NCBI GenBank assembly: GCA_900753295.1
Contig: CAADYQ010000183.1
Span: 1-46,309 of the forward strand
DNA length: 46,309 nucleotides
Source of the DNA: Clostridia bacterium
GTDB taxonomy: Bacteria; Bacillota; Clostridia; Oscillospirales; CAG-272
Direction of reading: 5' to 3'
Both the position numbers and the translations under genes were made by a program. Shown here piece after piece: positions 8,301-17,310 of this stretch (the stretch's first letter is position 1; the number at the start of each line of letters is the position of its first letter). Under the pieces are notes generated by a model, which saw nothing but the letters and a program-made list of their open reading frames with translations, searched no databases and was not told the DNA's origin.

Positions 8301-9805
8301 CCGCGGTCCTCGGTGTAGGAGGTCTCAACGTCCTCGTACACTGCGGGGGTTATTACCTTTCCGTCCGCATCAAGCTCCGCCTCGGAAACGAGCACGCGTT
8401 CGGTGCGCTTTTCATGAGTATTGGAGACGATACCGAAAACGGGGTATCTGATGACTTCCTGATGGCTGCCGGAAATGGTGTGGTAAGCGTAGTCCTGACC
8501 GTAAACCTTACCGTTTATGATCGTTGCGCCCTTACCGTTGAGGTCCTCGTGGCGGAAAAGTGTGCCCGAGCCGTCCGGGAAGAAGTTGTAGCCGGTAAAG
8601 GTATCGGTCTTATCCTTGAGGTAGTAGTTAGCGCCCGCGCCCATGTAAGGCAGAACGCTGATGTAGGTGAGCTGGTAGAGAGACTCGGTGAAACGCAGTC
8701 CGTTTACCGGAACTCTTACCGATACGCCCCACTCGTCAAGCGTGTACTCAAGTGCGAGCTTGAAAAGTGCGGGCGCCTTATCGCCGGTGTTCTCGTAGCC
8801 GGCATCGGCGTGGTCCTTATCAAGGTCCTCAAATGTGTACTGAGGAATGTAGGTCTTGATGAGGGATTCGACATACATGGTCTCGGTGAGTGTTGCGTCG
8901 GGCGAGAAGATGTATATCGCGTGCTCCTTGGTTATCGGGTAAAGGAGCATCATTTCCTGTCTCAGAGTCTCGGTGGGAGCCTCGTTGAGGTTTTTACGGT
9001 TGTAGTTGGATCTGAGCTTGTTGAAAAGGAACCATGTCTGGTTGCCGGTATCGGTAACAAGCTTTGTCCAGAGAGCCTCGTTGTAGTAATCGCGCCAGTT
9101 TGCCTCGCTGACAAGTATCGGGCCGTCAAGCTGCTCGCCGGTCTCTACGGAGTAGTAAACGCCGTCTCTCTCGCGGCAGAGGTTGGTGTTGATGACGCCC
9201 TTTGCGGCGAGCTCGCGGGACTCGGCATTGATCTCCTCGGCGAATACGTCGAAGATATCATTTTCAAGTCTTTCAAGCAGTATCTGCTTCGGCACGAGCA
9301 TACGGTTTTCCTCACGTCCGATGGTGTACTCGACGCGGATACCGTTTTTGATGTTTTTGAATTTGATCTGTCCGCGCTGCGCTGCCTCGGTGAAGCTGTA
9401 CATATACTTTTCGGTATCGTTATCGGTGTATTTGATAACGATCTGGGAAAGCAGCTGCTTCTTTACCGAGTCGGAGCCGGAGCTGTAAACATCGTAGGGG
9501 TTGGAGAAGAGTATCTGACCGCTTGCGACATTCTTCGTGGCGACCTCTCCGGTGAACTTATCTACCCAGAGCTGATATCCTCCCTTTTCATACATAAGGT
9601 CCATCTCCGCGAGCTTTTCCTCGGGATTGTTGAACTCTGTTGTGAGATACTTTTCGAGAGTTTTCTCGTAATCGATCTCTTCGGTTTCTTTCTTGGTCTG
9701 ATCGTCGATCTGATAAACGGGGGTGATCTTCTTTGCGGAGATACCTATCGTCATCGTACCGAGCAGCATCAGAACAGTCAAGATTGCCGCTAAAAATCTT
9801 TTCAT
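5360..9805 (-). CDS. Secreted DUF5696-like protein with a long alanine-rich coiled-coil insert
   Basis: The 1481-residue protein starts with a signal peptide (MKRFLAAILTVLMLLG...ISA, cut near 24). Residues about 30-590 are a beta-rich region. Residues about 590-960 look like a TIM-barrel glycosidase-like domain (motifs APTWMGMATAYRDYL, FPDFDFVYVRASED, LGTDLNSDFDEDEPYNR). I recognise this as the DUF5696 type, found in Firmicutes beside sugar permeases. Residues about 975-1395 form an alanine-, lysine- and glutamate-rich helical segment, probably coiled coil. Then come a TTPTTPTT linker and a short beta domain (YTEDDGNIVKVTYEDGTFF) that ends the protein. The family is usually much shorter, so the coiled coil appears to be an insertion. 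No catalytic activity can be assigned. The ATG has its best Shine-Dalgarno (AAGGAAGG) unusually far upstream, about 15 nt. It sits between NHL-Yip1 and the distal permeases. Confidence 0.75.
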   Translation of the reverse strand: MKRFLAAILTVLMLLGTMTIGISAKKITPVYQIDDQTKKETEEIDYEKTLEKYLTTEFNNPEEKLAEMDLMYEKGGYQLWVDKFTGEVATKNVASGQILFSNPYDVYSSGSDSVKKQLLSQIVIKYTDNDTEKYMYSFTEAAQRGQIKFKNIKNGIRVEYTIGREENRMLVPKQILLERLENDIFDVFAEEINAESRELAAKGVINTNLCRERDGVYYSVETGEQLDGPILVSEANWRDYYNEALWTKLVTDTGNQTWFLFNKLRSNYNRKNLNEAPTETLRQEMMLLYPITKEHAIYIFSPDATLTETMYVESLIKTYIPQYTFEDLDKDHADAGYENTGDKAPALFKLALEYTLDEWGVSVRVPVNGLRFTESLYQLTYISVLPYMGAGANYYLKDKTDTFTGYNFFPDGSGTLFRHEDLNGKGATIINGKVYGQDYAYHTISGSHQEVIRYPVFGIVSNTHEKRTERVLVSEAELDADGKVITPAVYEDVETSYTEDRGFVAIIEEGDSLATISTNHSSNTHKYNSVEMQFYPRPRDTMNLANIISVGSNAPWTVVSSRKFVGNYKIRYIMLTDENIAKEKGITNYYAPTWMGMATAYRDYLVKKGDLTQLTKDDISDDIPLYLQTFGTLETVEKILSIPVNVMTPLTSFENVKTIYDELSSSGVNNIKFRLTGYANGGMYSGAPYNLKWEKAVGGKSGYEDLVKYANEKGFGVFPDFDFVYVRASEDKAFDGLSLKKHAVRTINDQYTSKRYYSATKQTFIGRFELAISPAYFTHFYNKLSENLLKYYPEGYKSGISVATLGTDLNSDFDEDEPYNRADSQGFTTDLFSTISRDFSEVMTDGANAFAWKYVDYIMNVPLDSSRYNRSGNAVPFIGVVLHSYVQMAGSPINMEGNIAYSFLKAIENGASISFTICYQNYEKLKDDYQLSQYYSVRYDILKDDIVKYYTKLNELTRDLQLAKIVGHEFLIGERVPDADEIAADIKAIEDAAKAEQEAAEAKLKEELRQMALSGRIDAVETTKSALESIKNSYLGTGAVLDPTTGRTDRGLFDQLDTIKQYVNDYKDAVAAAAEYEALVESTTAAAAETTKVLLEKTQIRADAKKLIDDAKYADYSKLVTALENAEKSYRSALDTLATNQEKYEADLATADAAAKAVCARYIEAYKVALEAKDVRDSINRTERPDDYTAASQRYNELNNASSALYTELKNLNATLAASAYRYMTQTGTVSTRLKAVNDAMAKCEADPMKPTYDADRAIYDAADAEYNIAKEADDAAKAAMKEATTNLKNATTAQNTSLRKASGQVNTINSIIKKIANQRQAALKAASNAAYAAELLIPDPQYSAEFKADVENAKTESAKYAAEVEDLFLKAREIVAECYAIASEIVEKIPEIPAVDASATTPTTPTTSTKDDEEEGYKYTKYTEDDGNIVKVTYEDGTFFILNYNFFDVTVSLDGKTYTIAKNGGVKVSGGVDTYFDVNK

Positions 9806-9915
9806 GTTTTATTTACCATGCCTTCCTTGGCTAATTGTTCCGGGATGCGGCGGGCTGACGTGCCGTCATTCTCTTTTTCGCTTTTATATCCCGTCATGCC
9901 CTCTATCCCTTCCTG

Positions 9916-12063
9916 TTACATACGGTAGTTGATCTCGACGATGATATTGGATACGAAGCTCACTATCTTACCGAGCAGTGTGGTAAAGAGTATACCGATG
10001 AACATGATGAATGCCATGCCCACGATAGTGCTGAGCGAGATGATGAAGTTCTTTCCGAGAGTGTAGTCGTGTGTTACCATCATTCCGCAGAAGATGAGCA
10101 GACCTGCCCAAATGAAACCTATATTGCCCACAAAGGTCACAATGTCAAGCTCGGCAACCGTTGCAATGTTGGAGTAGATGGTAGCGGGGATAATGAGAAG
10201 CACAAGGGGCAGCAGCGAGTAGCAGCATGCAATGAAGATATCCTTGAAGCTGCCTTCGCCGTCAAACAGTGTTGTAAGGCACCAGTTTGCGACCACCCAA
10301 AGCATAAGCGGAACGACAACGCTTATTGCCTGCGATACTATCGTGGTGTAGCTTCCGCGCGGGTTTACAAGATAACCCGAGCCGATAGCCTGATAGAAGA
10401 AGGTAAGCACCGTAACTGCGAGATAAACAAGCGCCGCGCGGAGCGAGCCGCGATGCTCATGCTTAAGATCCCAGAAGCCATCAAACGGATGGAAGATGAG
10501 GTGGAAGCCGTAAAGCAGCTCCTCGCCGAAGGTCCGCTTGCCGCCGGCTGTCGCCGCGCGCTTATTGACCTTGCCGGCATACTTGAAGAAGAGCACCACC
10601 GCGGTGATTATCACAGCCGCGATGATCGGAATGAGCAGCACGTACTTGGCTATCCATTCCTTACGGATCTCCTTGAATGCATCCGACCAGTTGTCCTTGT
10701 CGTATGCGGCTTCAAAGTACTTCAGCGCCTCGGAATAGTTACCGTTACGCGAATGTGCCTGACCGATACCGATGTATGCGGTATCGAAGTTGGAGTTTCT
10801 CTTGAGTATCTCGGTCCAGTCCTCGATAGCGCGGTCAAACTGACGCTCGTTCTGGTTTTTCAGAGCGTTTATCAGAATGTCGCCGTACTCGGTGCGCTGG
10901 AAGACCGTGAACGACTTCTGGCTCTTGTCGAGCAGAAGCATCGTTCCGTCGCTCTTGTAAACGACAGCCGCGATCTTGGAGGTGTTACCGAGCTGTGTGC
11001 CCTCGTCGCCGAATGCGAAGAGCAGGTTACCGTTGAAATCGTAGGTAAATACCTTGCTACGGTTCTCGTCGATTATCGACCATGTCTTTTCCGGTCCGAC
11101 TGCAACGTCGGTGACCTTTGAAGGACCGGTCTTGGAACCGTCGGTCTTGGAAGTACCGACATCGACCTCACCGGACGGCGGATAGAAGCCGTTACGCTTC
11201 ATAACTTCGTCACCGGAGTTGTTGAGCAGCTTTACAGGCGCGTAGTCGCCTTTTTTGGATTTTTTCTTGATCGCGTTCTGCTGATCGGACGCCTTGATAG
11301 ACGATGTGGTAACATAGATCAGCTTATCGCGGATCGCGATGTTGTTGTACTCGGTAGGGATGATCTGCTCGGTCTGCGCACGCGCGGAATCCGACATGAT
11401 CTTTCTCCATACCTTATCCCATGCGGAGATGGAGACCTTCTGCGCACCGATGATGCAGATGAACTCACCGGTGTCGGACATGACGATGATACCCTGATAG
11501 GTTGTGGAGGATACAACGTAGAGTCTGTTGTAATCATCGACCGCAAGAGCTATCGGCTTATACACCGAGTCGTCGTCAAGGATCTCGTCCTCAGGCTCAG
11601 GGATGATCGAGAGGAAGTTGCCCTCACGGTCAAAGGTGACTATACGGTTCGCGTCGGTGTCGCACACGAAGATGCGATCCTTGGTCACAAACACGCCGGA
11701 GGGGTTGGTGAACTTATCCGGAACGCCCTGCTCGTTGGTGAAATCCGAAATGATGAACTTGAGCTTGTAGTATCTGTCAAGCACCACTATACGGTTGTTT
11801 GCGGCGTCGGCAATGTAGATATTGTCCTGATCGTCAACAAAAAGGTCGCGGGGGTCGTCAAGACCCTTTTTGGAGTCAAGTCCGATGTAGGCGGAATCGA
11901 CCGTCATTACCGGAGTGTAGGCATCCGGCGAGTAAAGCGCGAAGCCCGTGGAGGAGTAGGTGTAGGTCTGATAGGACTTCACCGCTCCGGCGGGAACCGC
12001 CAGAAGTGTGAGCAGTGCGACAAGGAGAGCCGCAGCCGCTATGATACGTCTTTTTTTGTTCAT
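9916..12063 (-). CDS. NHL-repeat / TPR / Yip1-domain membrane protein
   Basis: This 715-residue protein begins with a signal peptide (MNKKRRIIAAAALLVALLTL...AGA). An NHL beta-propeller follows (blades such as GLDDPRDLFVDDQDNIYIAD, ANNRIVVLD and NPSGVFVTKDRIFVCD, residues about 50-370), lying outside the cell. A TPR-like pair of helices (TAYIGIGQAHSRNGNYSEALKYF region, about 430-480) precedes a membrane helix (VLLIPIIAAVIITAVVLFF, about 490). After a cytoplasmic stretch comes a Yip1-type bundle of about five helices (FDGFWDLKHEHRGSLRAALV onward). Such NHL-Yip1 proteins occur next to DUF5696 and sugar permease genes in Firmicutes; their role is unknown, and I infer a docking or sensing function. 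AAGGAGGC precedes the ATG at 12063. It lies 11 nt behind the proximal MalG gene. Confidence 0.8.
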   Translation of the reverse strand: MNKKRRIIAAAALLVALLTLLAVPAGAVKSYQTYTYSSTGFALYSPDAYTPVMTVDSAYIGLDSKKGLDDPRDLFVDDQDNIYIADAANNRIVVLDRYYKLKFIISDFTNEQGVPDKFTNPSGVFVTKDRIFVCDTDANRIVTFDREGNFLSIIPEPEDEILDDDSVYKPIALAVDDYNRLYVVSSTTYQGIIVMSDTGEFICIIGAQKVSISAWDKVWRKIMSDSARAQTEQIIPTEYNNIAIRDKLIYVTTSSIKASDQQNAIKKKSKKGDYAPVKLLNNSGDEVMKRNGFYPPSGEVDVGTSKTDGSKTGPSKVTDVAVGPEKTWSIIDENRSKVFTYDFNGNLLFAFGDEGTQLGNTSKIAAVVYKSDGTMLLLDKSQKSFTVFQRTEYGDILINALKNQNERQFDRAIEDWTEILKRNSNFDTAYIGIGQAHSRNGNYSEALKYFEAAYDKDNWSDAFKEIRKEWIAKYVLLIPIIAAVIITAVVLFFKYAGKVNKRAATAGGKRTFGEELLYGFHLIFHPFDGFWDLKHEHRGSLRAALVYLAVTVLTFFYQAIGSGYLVNPRGSYTTIVSQAISVVVPLMLWVVANWCLTTLFDGEGSFKDIFIACCYSLLPLVLLIIPATIYSNIATVAELDIVTFVGNIGFIWAGLLIFCGMMVTHDYTLGKNFIISLSTIVGMAFIMFIGILFTTLLGKIVSFVSNIIVEINYRM

Positions 12064-12074
12064 TGACTGCCTCC

Positions 12075-12947
12075 TTAGTCTTTCATGCCGCTCGAGCCCA
12101 TCGTTTCGATGATGTTCGACTGTGTGATGATAAATACCGTGATAGGTACGAGCATCATTATTACCGTTGCGGCGGCGCTGGCGCCCGCACGCTTGATACC
12201 GCCGGCGGTTATCTGACCGATGGCGTAGTTGAAGGATTTGAGCTGCTCAGAGTGGATGTAGATCGACGAACCGGCGTTCCACAGATCCTGGAAGCAGTAC
12301 ACGATAAGCGTCAGCCACGCGGGCTTTACCATCGGCATTGCTATGAGCCAGAAGGAACGGAACTCGCCCGCGCCGTCAAGTCTTGCGGATTCAAGCACCG
12401 AGTTGTTTACGTGGGTATCCATGAACTGCTTCATGAGGTACAGACCGAGGGTCGCGCCCCATGCGGGTACGATCTTTGCCCAGTAGGTATCGATCATACC
12501 GAGGACACTCATCGTAAGGAAGTTGGTGACCGCGGTAACGGTCTTGTGGAACATGAGCGAAGTCCTTACCGACTTGAACATGAACTTGCCGCCGGGGAAC
12601 TTGATCTTAGCCATTGCGTAAGCCGCGAGAGAGGCGAAGAAGAGGTTGCCGAGGGTTCCAACGACCGATACGAAAACGGTGTTGAAGATGTAGCGGGAGA
12701 ACGGGACCCATGAGTCGTTCATCAGCGTGAACAGATCCTTGTAGTTGGAGCCTGTCGGCTTTATAACGATGAACTTGGGCGGGAACATCCAAAGCTCGTC
12801 AAGGGGCTTGAATGACTGAATGACCACATAATACATCGGCAGGAACATGAATATGCCGAGCAGCGTGAGCATGATGGTGATACCGAGGTCGCCTCCGACC
12901 GAACGGTTAAGGACAACTTTATGCTTTCTTGTTCTGAGTCTTGCCAT
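12075..12947 (-). CDS. Carbohydrate ABC transporter permease, MalG type (proximal pair)
   Basis: This 290-residue permease has the normal CUT1 MalG length and six predicted helices. Its coupling loop is LESARLDGAGEFRSFWLI followed by AMP. The N-terminus (MARLRTRKHKVVLNRS) is basic and cytoplasmic. The start at 12947 lies one base behind the stop of the MalF-type gene, with GGTGGG within that gene's end as ribosome site, so the two are probably translationally coupled. With the preceding permease it forms the first of two permease pairs in this operon; both pairs share the single binding protein encoded at the operon's head. Confidence 0.92.
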   Translation of the reverse strand: MARLRTRKHKVVLNRSVGGDLGITIMLTLLGIFMFLPMYYVVIQSFKPLDELWMFPPKFIVIKPTGSNYKDLFTLMNDSWVPFSRYIFNTVFVSVVGTLGNLFFASLAAYAMAKIKFPGGKFMFKSVRTSLMFHKTVTAVTNFLTMSVLGMIDTYWAKIVPAWGATLGLYLMKQFMDTHVNNSVLESARLDGAGEFRSFWLIAMPMVKPAWLTLIVYCFQDLWNAGSSIYIHSEQLKSFNYAIGQITAGGIKRAGASAAATVIMMLVPITVFIITQSNIIETMGSSGMKD

Positions 12948-12948
12948 A

Positions 12949-13914
12949 TTACTGTCCCACCTTTGATATCATTTTCTTGACCAGCGTGTTGGCTCCTATC
13001 ATTATAATGAAGAGAACCACCGCTATCGCGGACGAATAACCCGTTTCAAAACGGGATCCGCCGTAGTCGTTGAGGTGATGAACTATCGTCCATGCACAGT
13101 AGTCTGTCGAGGGGTTGCCGCAAAGCGCGTCAACGACGCCGCCGAAGCCGAAGGACGAGGTTATCGACATGATAGCACCGAACATGAGCTGAGGCTTCAT
13201 GGACGGAAGTGTTACGTACCAAAGCTCCTGCCAACGGTTGCGTATTCCGTCAACTGCCGCCGCTTCGTAAAGCGAATGATCGACGCCCTGAAGACCGGCA
13301 ATGAAGGAAAGGAACGAGGTACCGAGCGAGGTCCAGAGAGCGACCACGATACAAAGGGGCATTATGTACTTCTTGTTTTCGAAGAACTGGATCGCCTCGG
13401 TCGTAAGACCCAGCTCAAGCAGTACGGCGTTTGCCCAGCCGTAGGAGTCGCCCGAGAAAAGCGTACCCCAGATGAGGTAAACCTGACCCGAAATGGACGG
13501 TGCGTAGAAAACGAGGGTAACGATGGCGCGGATCTTGGGGGACAGCTCGTTGATGAACCATGCAACGAGCAGCGACATGAGATATGACGCCGGACCGACT
13601 ATGACCGCGAAGATGAATGTGTTCTTGCAGGCAAGCAGGAAGATATCATCGTCAAGGAAAAGCCGGATGTAGTTATCTAAGAATACGAAGTTGGGCATCT
13701 GCAGGATATTGAAGTCGGTAAAGCTGACCACTATCGAAAGCAGGACCGGCACTACGGTGAACAGGGTAAAGACGATCATGAAGGGGGCAACCATTATGTA
13801 AGCTGCCCAGTTGCGCTTCATTTCCTTCCATGTCCACGCCGCACGGCTCATATCCTTTTTGGCGACAGCCTTCTTCGGCGCTTCTTTTGCAGTCTGCGCT
13901 GTTTGCTGAGACAT
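12949..13914 (-). CDS. Carbohydrate ABC transporter permease, MalF type (proximal pair)
   Basis: This 321-residue protein has a hydrophilic start (MSQQTAQTAKEAPKKAVAKK), six predicted helices and the EAA loop YEAAAVDGIRNRWQELWY then TLP near residue 220. It is a CUT1 sugar permease of usual length without extra loops. AAGGAG precedes the ATG at 13914. It follows the binding-protein gene by 39 nt and runs directly into its MalG partner. The substrate cannot be read from the sequence; the carbohydrate-binding-like modules on the binding protein argue for an oligosaccharide rather than a simple sugar. Confidence 0.92.
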   Translation of the reverse strand: MSQQTAQTAKEAPKKAVAKKDMSRAAWTWKEMKRNWAAYIMVAPFMIVFTLFTVVPVLLSIVVSFTDFNILQMPNFVFLDNYIRLFLDDDIFLLACKNTFIFAVIVGPASYLMSLLVAWFINELSPKIRAIVTLVFYAPSISGQVYLIWGTLFSGDSYGWANAVLLELGLTTEAIQFFENKKYIMPLCIVVALWTSLGTSFLSFIAGLQGVDHSLYEAAAVDGIRNRWQELWYVTLPSMKPQLMFGAIMSITSSFGFGGVVDALCGNPSTDYCAWTIVHHLNDYGGSRFETGYSSAIAVVLFIIMIGANTLVKKMISKVGQ

Positions 13915-13953
13915 GTGCTGTTTTCTCCTTACTTAGAATTTTTTACGCGGCGA

Positions 13954-16900
13954 TCAATAGATCGTCGTTCCGGTTGTGGCGGGGTAGGATGCCTGGTAGG
14001 ACTTGAGCGCGTCGGCACATTCGTTGACCTTCTTGGCGATGTCGCCGAAGAGGTTGGCGTCAGCTGCTCCGAGAGCGGCTCCTGCCGATCTCAGTGCGTC
14101 GATGTAAACATCCTCGCAGTAGGTAGAGTAGGTGGGGATATCCTCCATAGCCTTCTTCAGCGCATCGATCTGCGCGGTGTAGGCGGAAGCGGAGGAGCCG
14201 AGGCTCTCAAGCGCCTCGTTGATCTGATCGCGACGCAGGCCGGCGAGCGTCTGACCTATCTCAAGAGTGGGCAGACCGAACTCGGCGCGCTTACGTGTGA
14301 TCTCCTTGTTGATGGTCGTGATGTAGCTGAGAAGCTCGGTCACGGCATCGGCGTTGTCGTTATAAACAGACAGGAACGCGAACTTGGTGTAACGACCGAT
14401 GATGTAAGCACCGGGGTAGTTGGGGATGGATGCGAGGTTGGTGAACTGTGCGTTCAGGTTCTCGTATTCATCACGTGTCCAGGGCATCGATTCAAGAGCC
14501 TGCACGTTAGCGGTCGCATACTTTGCGGAGTCGCCCATGATAGCGACCATCTCGTTGGAGTAGTCGATCTGGCACTGCGCGCCGGTATGCCACTTCATGA
14601 ATTCCCATGCTTCCTTCTTGGTCTTTTCATCGGCGCCGCTTATCATAACGATAGCGCTGACCGAGGAGACCGAGACGTTGTTGATGGTGCCGTCGTCCTG
14701 CTCGAAGCCGGGCAGCGGAACGAACTGCCATTTACCGCGAAGCTCTGTCGCAAATACGATGAGGTGGTTGTAGGTGCCGTTGTAAGAAGCGATACCTATC
14801 GGCATTTCACCGGTACGGAAACGGTTAGCAAAGTCGTACTTGTAGGGGAACGAGTACATCTTGAAGAGGTTGCACATATGCTCAAAGGAGTCAAGTGCAA
14901 GGTTGGAATCAAGGTTGATCCTCATACCGTCGTCGGCAAAGAGCGTGCCGCCCATCTGGTAAAGGAAGATCTTGTAGTCGTTGCTCATACCGATGGTCAT
15001 GTTGTTCTGCTGGAGCTTGATGACCGCGCCGAGAACATCCTCCCATGTCTTGGGGATCTCGATGTTGAGCTCGGCAAGGATATCGGTACGCAGGAACATC
15101 ATCGGGAAGTTCTGCTCCTCGGGCAGACCGTAGCAGTGTGTGACACCGTCGGCGTCGGCAAGTTCGAGAACGAACATTGCGGCGCGGGTGAACTGCTGAT
15201 TGGGATCGCCCGCAGTGGTGTTTGTGACCTGTTCGTAGCCGTCCATGACGCTTATATCCTCAAGCGCACCGCGGATAGCGTAGTTGATAACGCTGTCGTC
15301 GCCGAGTCCGATATAAACGTTAGGTCCCATACCCGCAAGTATGGAGGGGAGAAGCGTACCGCCGGCAACCAGCTTAAGGTTTACGGTGATACCGGTCTGG
15401 GGAGTAAAGTCGTTGTTTATGAGATTACGGATGACCTGAGACTGGTCGCGTCCCTTGGCAAGCCATACCTCAACAGCCTCATCGACATCAAGTGTGTCGG
15501 CGCCCATGCGGTTGTAGTTACGCAGGAAGCTCTGAATGAAGCTGGAGAACTCGTGAGCAAAGGACTGGAAGAAGTTCGCCTTTGCCTGGGGCTTCTTGGC
15601 GTCAACGCTCTGAACGTACAGAACGTCAAGCTTCAGAGGCTGAGTCTTTGCATCGTTGAGCCATGTACCGAGCGAACCGATACGGCTCTTCAGCTCGGAA
15701 AGGTTTCTCGCTATCTCGTCCTCAGGGTCGCTTCCCATACGGTTGAGCAGCCATGCCGCACGCTCAAGCGTTGCAACGTTGGAGCTCTTGATACCGGCAA
15801 GGTTCGTAAGCTCTGTGGCAACTTCGCTGAGGGTACGTCCCTCGATGATGATGTGAGCAACAGTCTCGGGCATGACCTCGAGGAAGTTGTAGTCACGGTT
15901 GGCGTCGGGGGTGGAGCCCGTCAGCTTCATTATTGAAAGGTATGCGTTGTTGATGACGTCAAGCGATTCGCTTACCTTGCGGACGATCTCGCCCATGGTA
16001 CCGAGAGAGGCTTCAAGCTCGATGGTGTATTCGACGCCCGCCTTGAAGTACATCTCTATATCGGTGTACTGCATGACCTGCTTGCCCTTGGCATCGGTGC
16101 CGTAGGTACCGAAGCGGAGAGCTTCGCTCTGCCAGTCGGTGCTGTAATTGAATCTCAGCTCGTTTGCCTCACGGAAGGGAACGCCGTTGTAGTAGCCGTC
16201 CTCGCCCTCGGCAACGCCCTCGCCGCTGTATACCGAAAGTATACGGGAGGAGTACATACCGTCGTTGATGTTCTGCATGAAGCGGGTAACGATGGAGTAC
16301 ATGCCGGAATCGTTCACCGTGAATTTGTATCTCACCCACTGACCGGAGGTCTGCCACTTATCGCCGCCTATGGCGTTAAGGACTGTACGTGTGGTGTCGG
16401 AGGGACTTGTCACCGCGGATGCGCGGTCCTCAATGGGATAGATGGTGGACGATGAAGTCTGATAGGGGACCTCTGCTTCCATCTTTACAACGTCGGTACC
16501 TTTTTTGGTATTCTCATACTTCTTAAGATACTCGGCGTAGGTGGGAAGCTCCTCGACCGGGAAGAGAGTGATGGACTTTATAGCCATCGGCTCGTTTACC
16601 GATTCAAGGGTAATGGTGTTCGCGCCTTCCTCCAATACAAACTGGAAAGGCTCGGTGTAGAAGCCGTCAACGTCGCGCAGCTCGTATGTGCGCCATTCGG
16701 GGCTCTGTACCATCTCGTTGCGCAACTCGTTGCCGTCAACGTCGGTCTTGAAGGGGCGTTTTGTGCCGTTGCTGAGCTCGGTAAAGGTAGCTCCGGCGGT
16801 TATCGCCTCATTGTATACCGTTGTCCATACCTTTGTAAAGGTTATGTAGTACGCCTCGGAGAAGGGCACCTTACCGTTTATAAGGAAGGTACGCTGTATC

Positions 16901-17310
16901 GAGGTGGACTTACCCTCAACGGGGTAGTAATCGATGGAGATCCCGTACTTCGCGGTCTTCGGAACGTTGAAGTTGAAGGTCACCGATCCCTTGTCGGGGG
17001 TATAGAGTGCTTCGACGCCGTCATAGGTCTCCCGTCTGACCTCGGCGTCGGTCGCAGTCTTGTCATAATCAAGACCGCTTACCGTGATTTCGCGCTCTCC
17101 ACGCGGATACTTGGTTTCGTCCGAATACTTTGTGGCGTATTCGTCGTAGCTTGAGGCGTTCAGCAATCTCTTGACGTCTTCGAGCGTTTTGTCCGTTACC
17201 GAACTCCGCGAGCCGTCAGCGGCGGAGACCGCCGTAACGAGACTGCCAAGAACGAACATAATTGACAGCACGAGCGCCGTCAGCTTTGTGAATTTCGTTC
17301 TCTTGTTCAT
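13954..17310 (-). CDS. Giant extracellular solute-binding protein with carbohydrate-binding-like modules
   Basis: At 1118 residues this is more than twice a normal CUT1 binding protein. A signal peptide (KFTKLTALVLSIMFVLGSLV...VSA) ends near residue 30, with no lipobox cysteine. Two beta-sandwich modules of the CBM6/35 kind seem to follow: about 90-270 (GISIDYYPVEGKSTSIQ, FQFVLEEGANTITLESV) and about 295-450 (MEAEVPYQTSS, SGQWVRYKFTVNDSGMYSI). A helical stretch leads to a type-1 binding-protein fold at about 630-1010 (GITVNLKLVAGGTLLPSILA, IPKTWEDVLGAVIKLQ, EAWEFMKWHTG). A helical C-terminus ends the protein. The start at 17310 follows AGGAGGG; an in-frame upstream ATG would add 61 residues that do not look like a signal. 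Without lipid or anchor it must be held by another partner or by its substrate. It heads the operon. Confidence 0.85.
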   Translation of the reverse strand: MNKRTKFTKLTALVLSIMFVLGSLVTAVSAADGSRSSVTDKTLEDVKRLLNASSYDEYATKYSDETKYPRGEREITVSGLDYDKTATDAEVRRETYDGVEALYTPDKGSVTFNFNVPKTAKYGISIDYYPVEGKSTSIQRTFLINGKVPFSEAYYITFTKVWTTVYNEAITAGATFTELSNGTKRPFKTDVDGNELRNEMVQSPEWRTYELRDVDGFYTEPFQFVLEEGANTITLESVNEPMAIKSITLFPVEELPTYAEYLKKYENTKKGTDVVKMEAEVPYQTSSSTIYPIEDRASAVTSPSDTTRTVLNAIGGDKWQTSGQWVRYKFTVNDSGMYSIVTRFMQNINDGMYSSRILSVYSGEGVAEGEDGYYNGVPFREANELRFNYSTDWQSEALRFGTYGTDAKGKQVMQYTDIEMYFKAGVEYTIELEASLGTMGEIVRKVSESLDVINNAYLSIMKLTGSTPDANRDYNFLEVMPETVAHIIIEGRTLSEVATELTNLAGIKSSNVATLERAAWLLNRMGSDPEDEIARNLSELKSRIGSLGTWLNDAKTQPLKLDVLYVQSVDAKKPQAKANFFQSFAHEFSSFIQSFLRNYNRMGADTLDVDEAVEVWLAKGRDQSQVIRNLINNDFTPQTGITVNLKLVAGGTLLPSILAGMGPNVYIGLGDDSVINYAIRGALEDISVMDGYEQVTNTTAGDPNQQFTRAAMFVLELADADGVTHCYGLPEEQNFPMMFLRTDILAELNIEIPKTWEDVLGAVIKLQQNNMTIGMSNDYKIFLYQMGGTLFADDGMRINLDSNLALDSFEHMCNLFKMYSFPYKYDFANRFRTGEMPIGIASYNGTYNHLIVFATELRGKWQFVPLPGFEQDDGTINNVSVSSVSAIVMISGADEKTKKEAWEFMKWHTGAQCQIDYSNEMVAIMGDSAKYATANVQALESMPWTRDEYENLNAQFTNLASIPNYPGAYIIGRYTKFAFLSVYNDNADAVTELLSYITTINKEITRKRAEFGLPTLEIGQTLAGLRRDQINEALESLGSSASAYTAQIDALKKAMEDIPTYSTYCEDVYIDALRSAGAALGAADANLFGDIAKKVNECADALKSYQASYPATTGTTIY

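Noticed and set aside
6902..9793. Two long plus-strand open frames (451 and 459 codons) opposite the DUF5696-like gene
   Set aside because: They lie wholly inside the well-supported minus-strand gene, lack ribosome sites and have Val-rich shadow translations.
13903..15936. 677-codon plus-strand frame opposite the binding-protein gene
   Set aside because: Shadow of the binding protein; no start signal and low-complexity Val/Gly composition.
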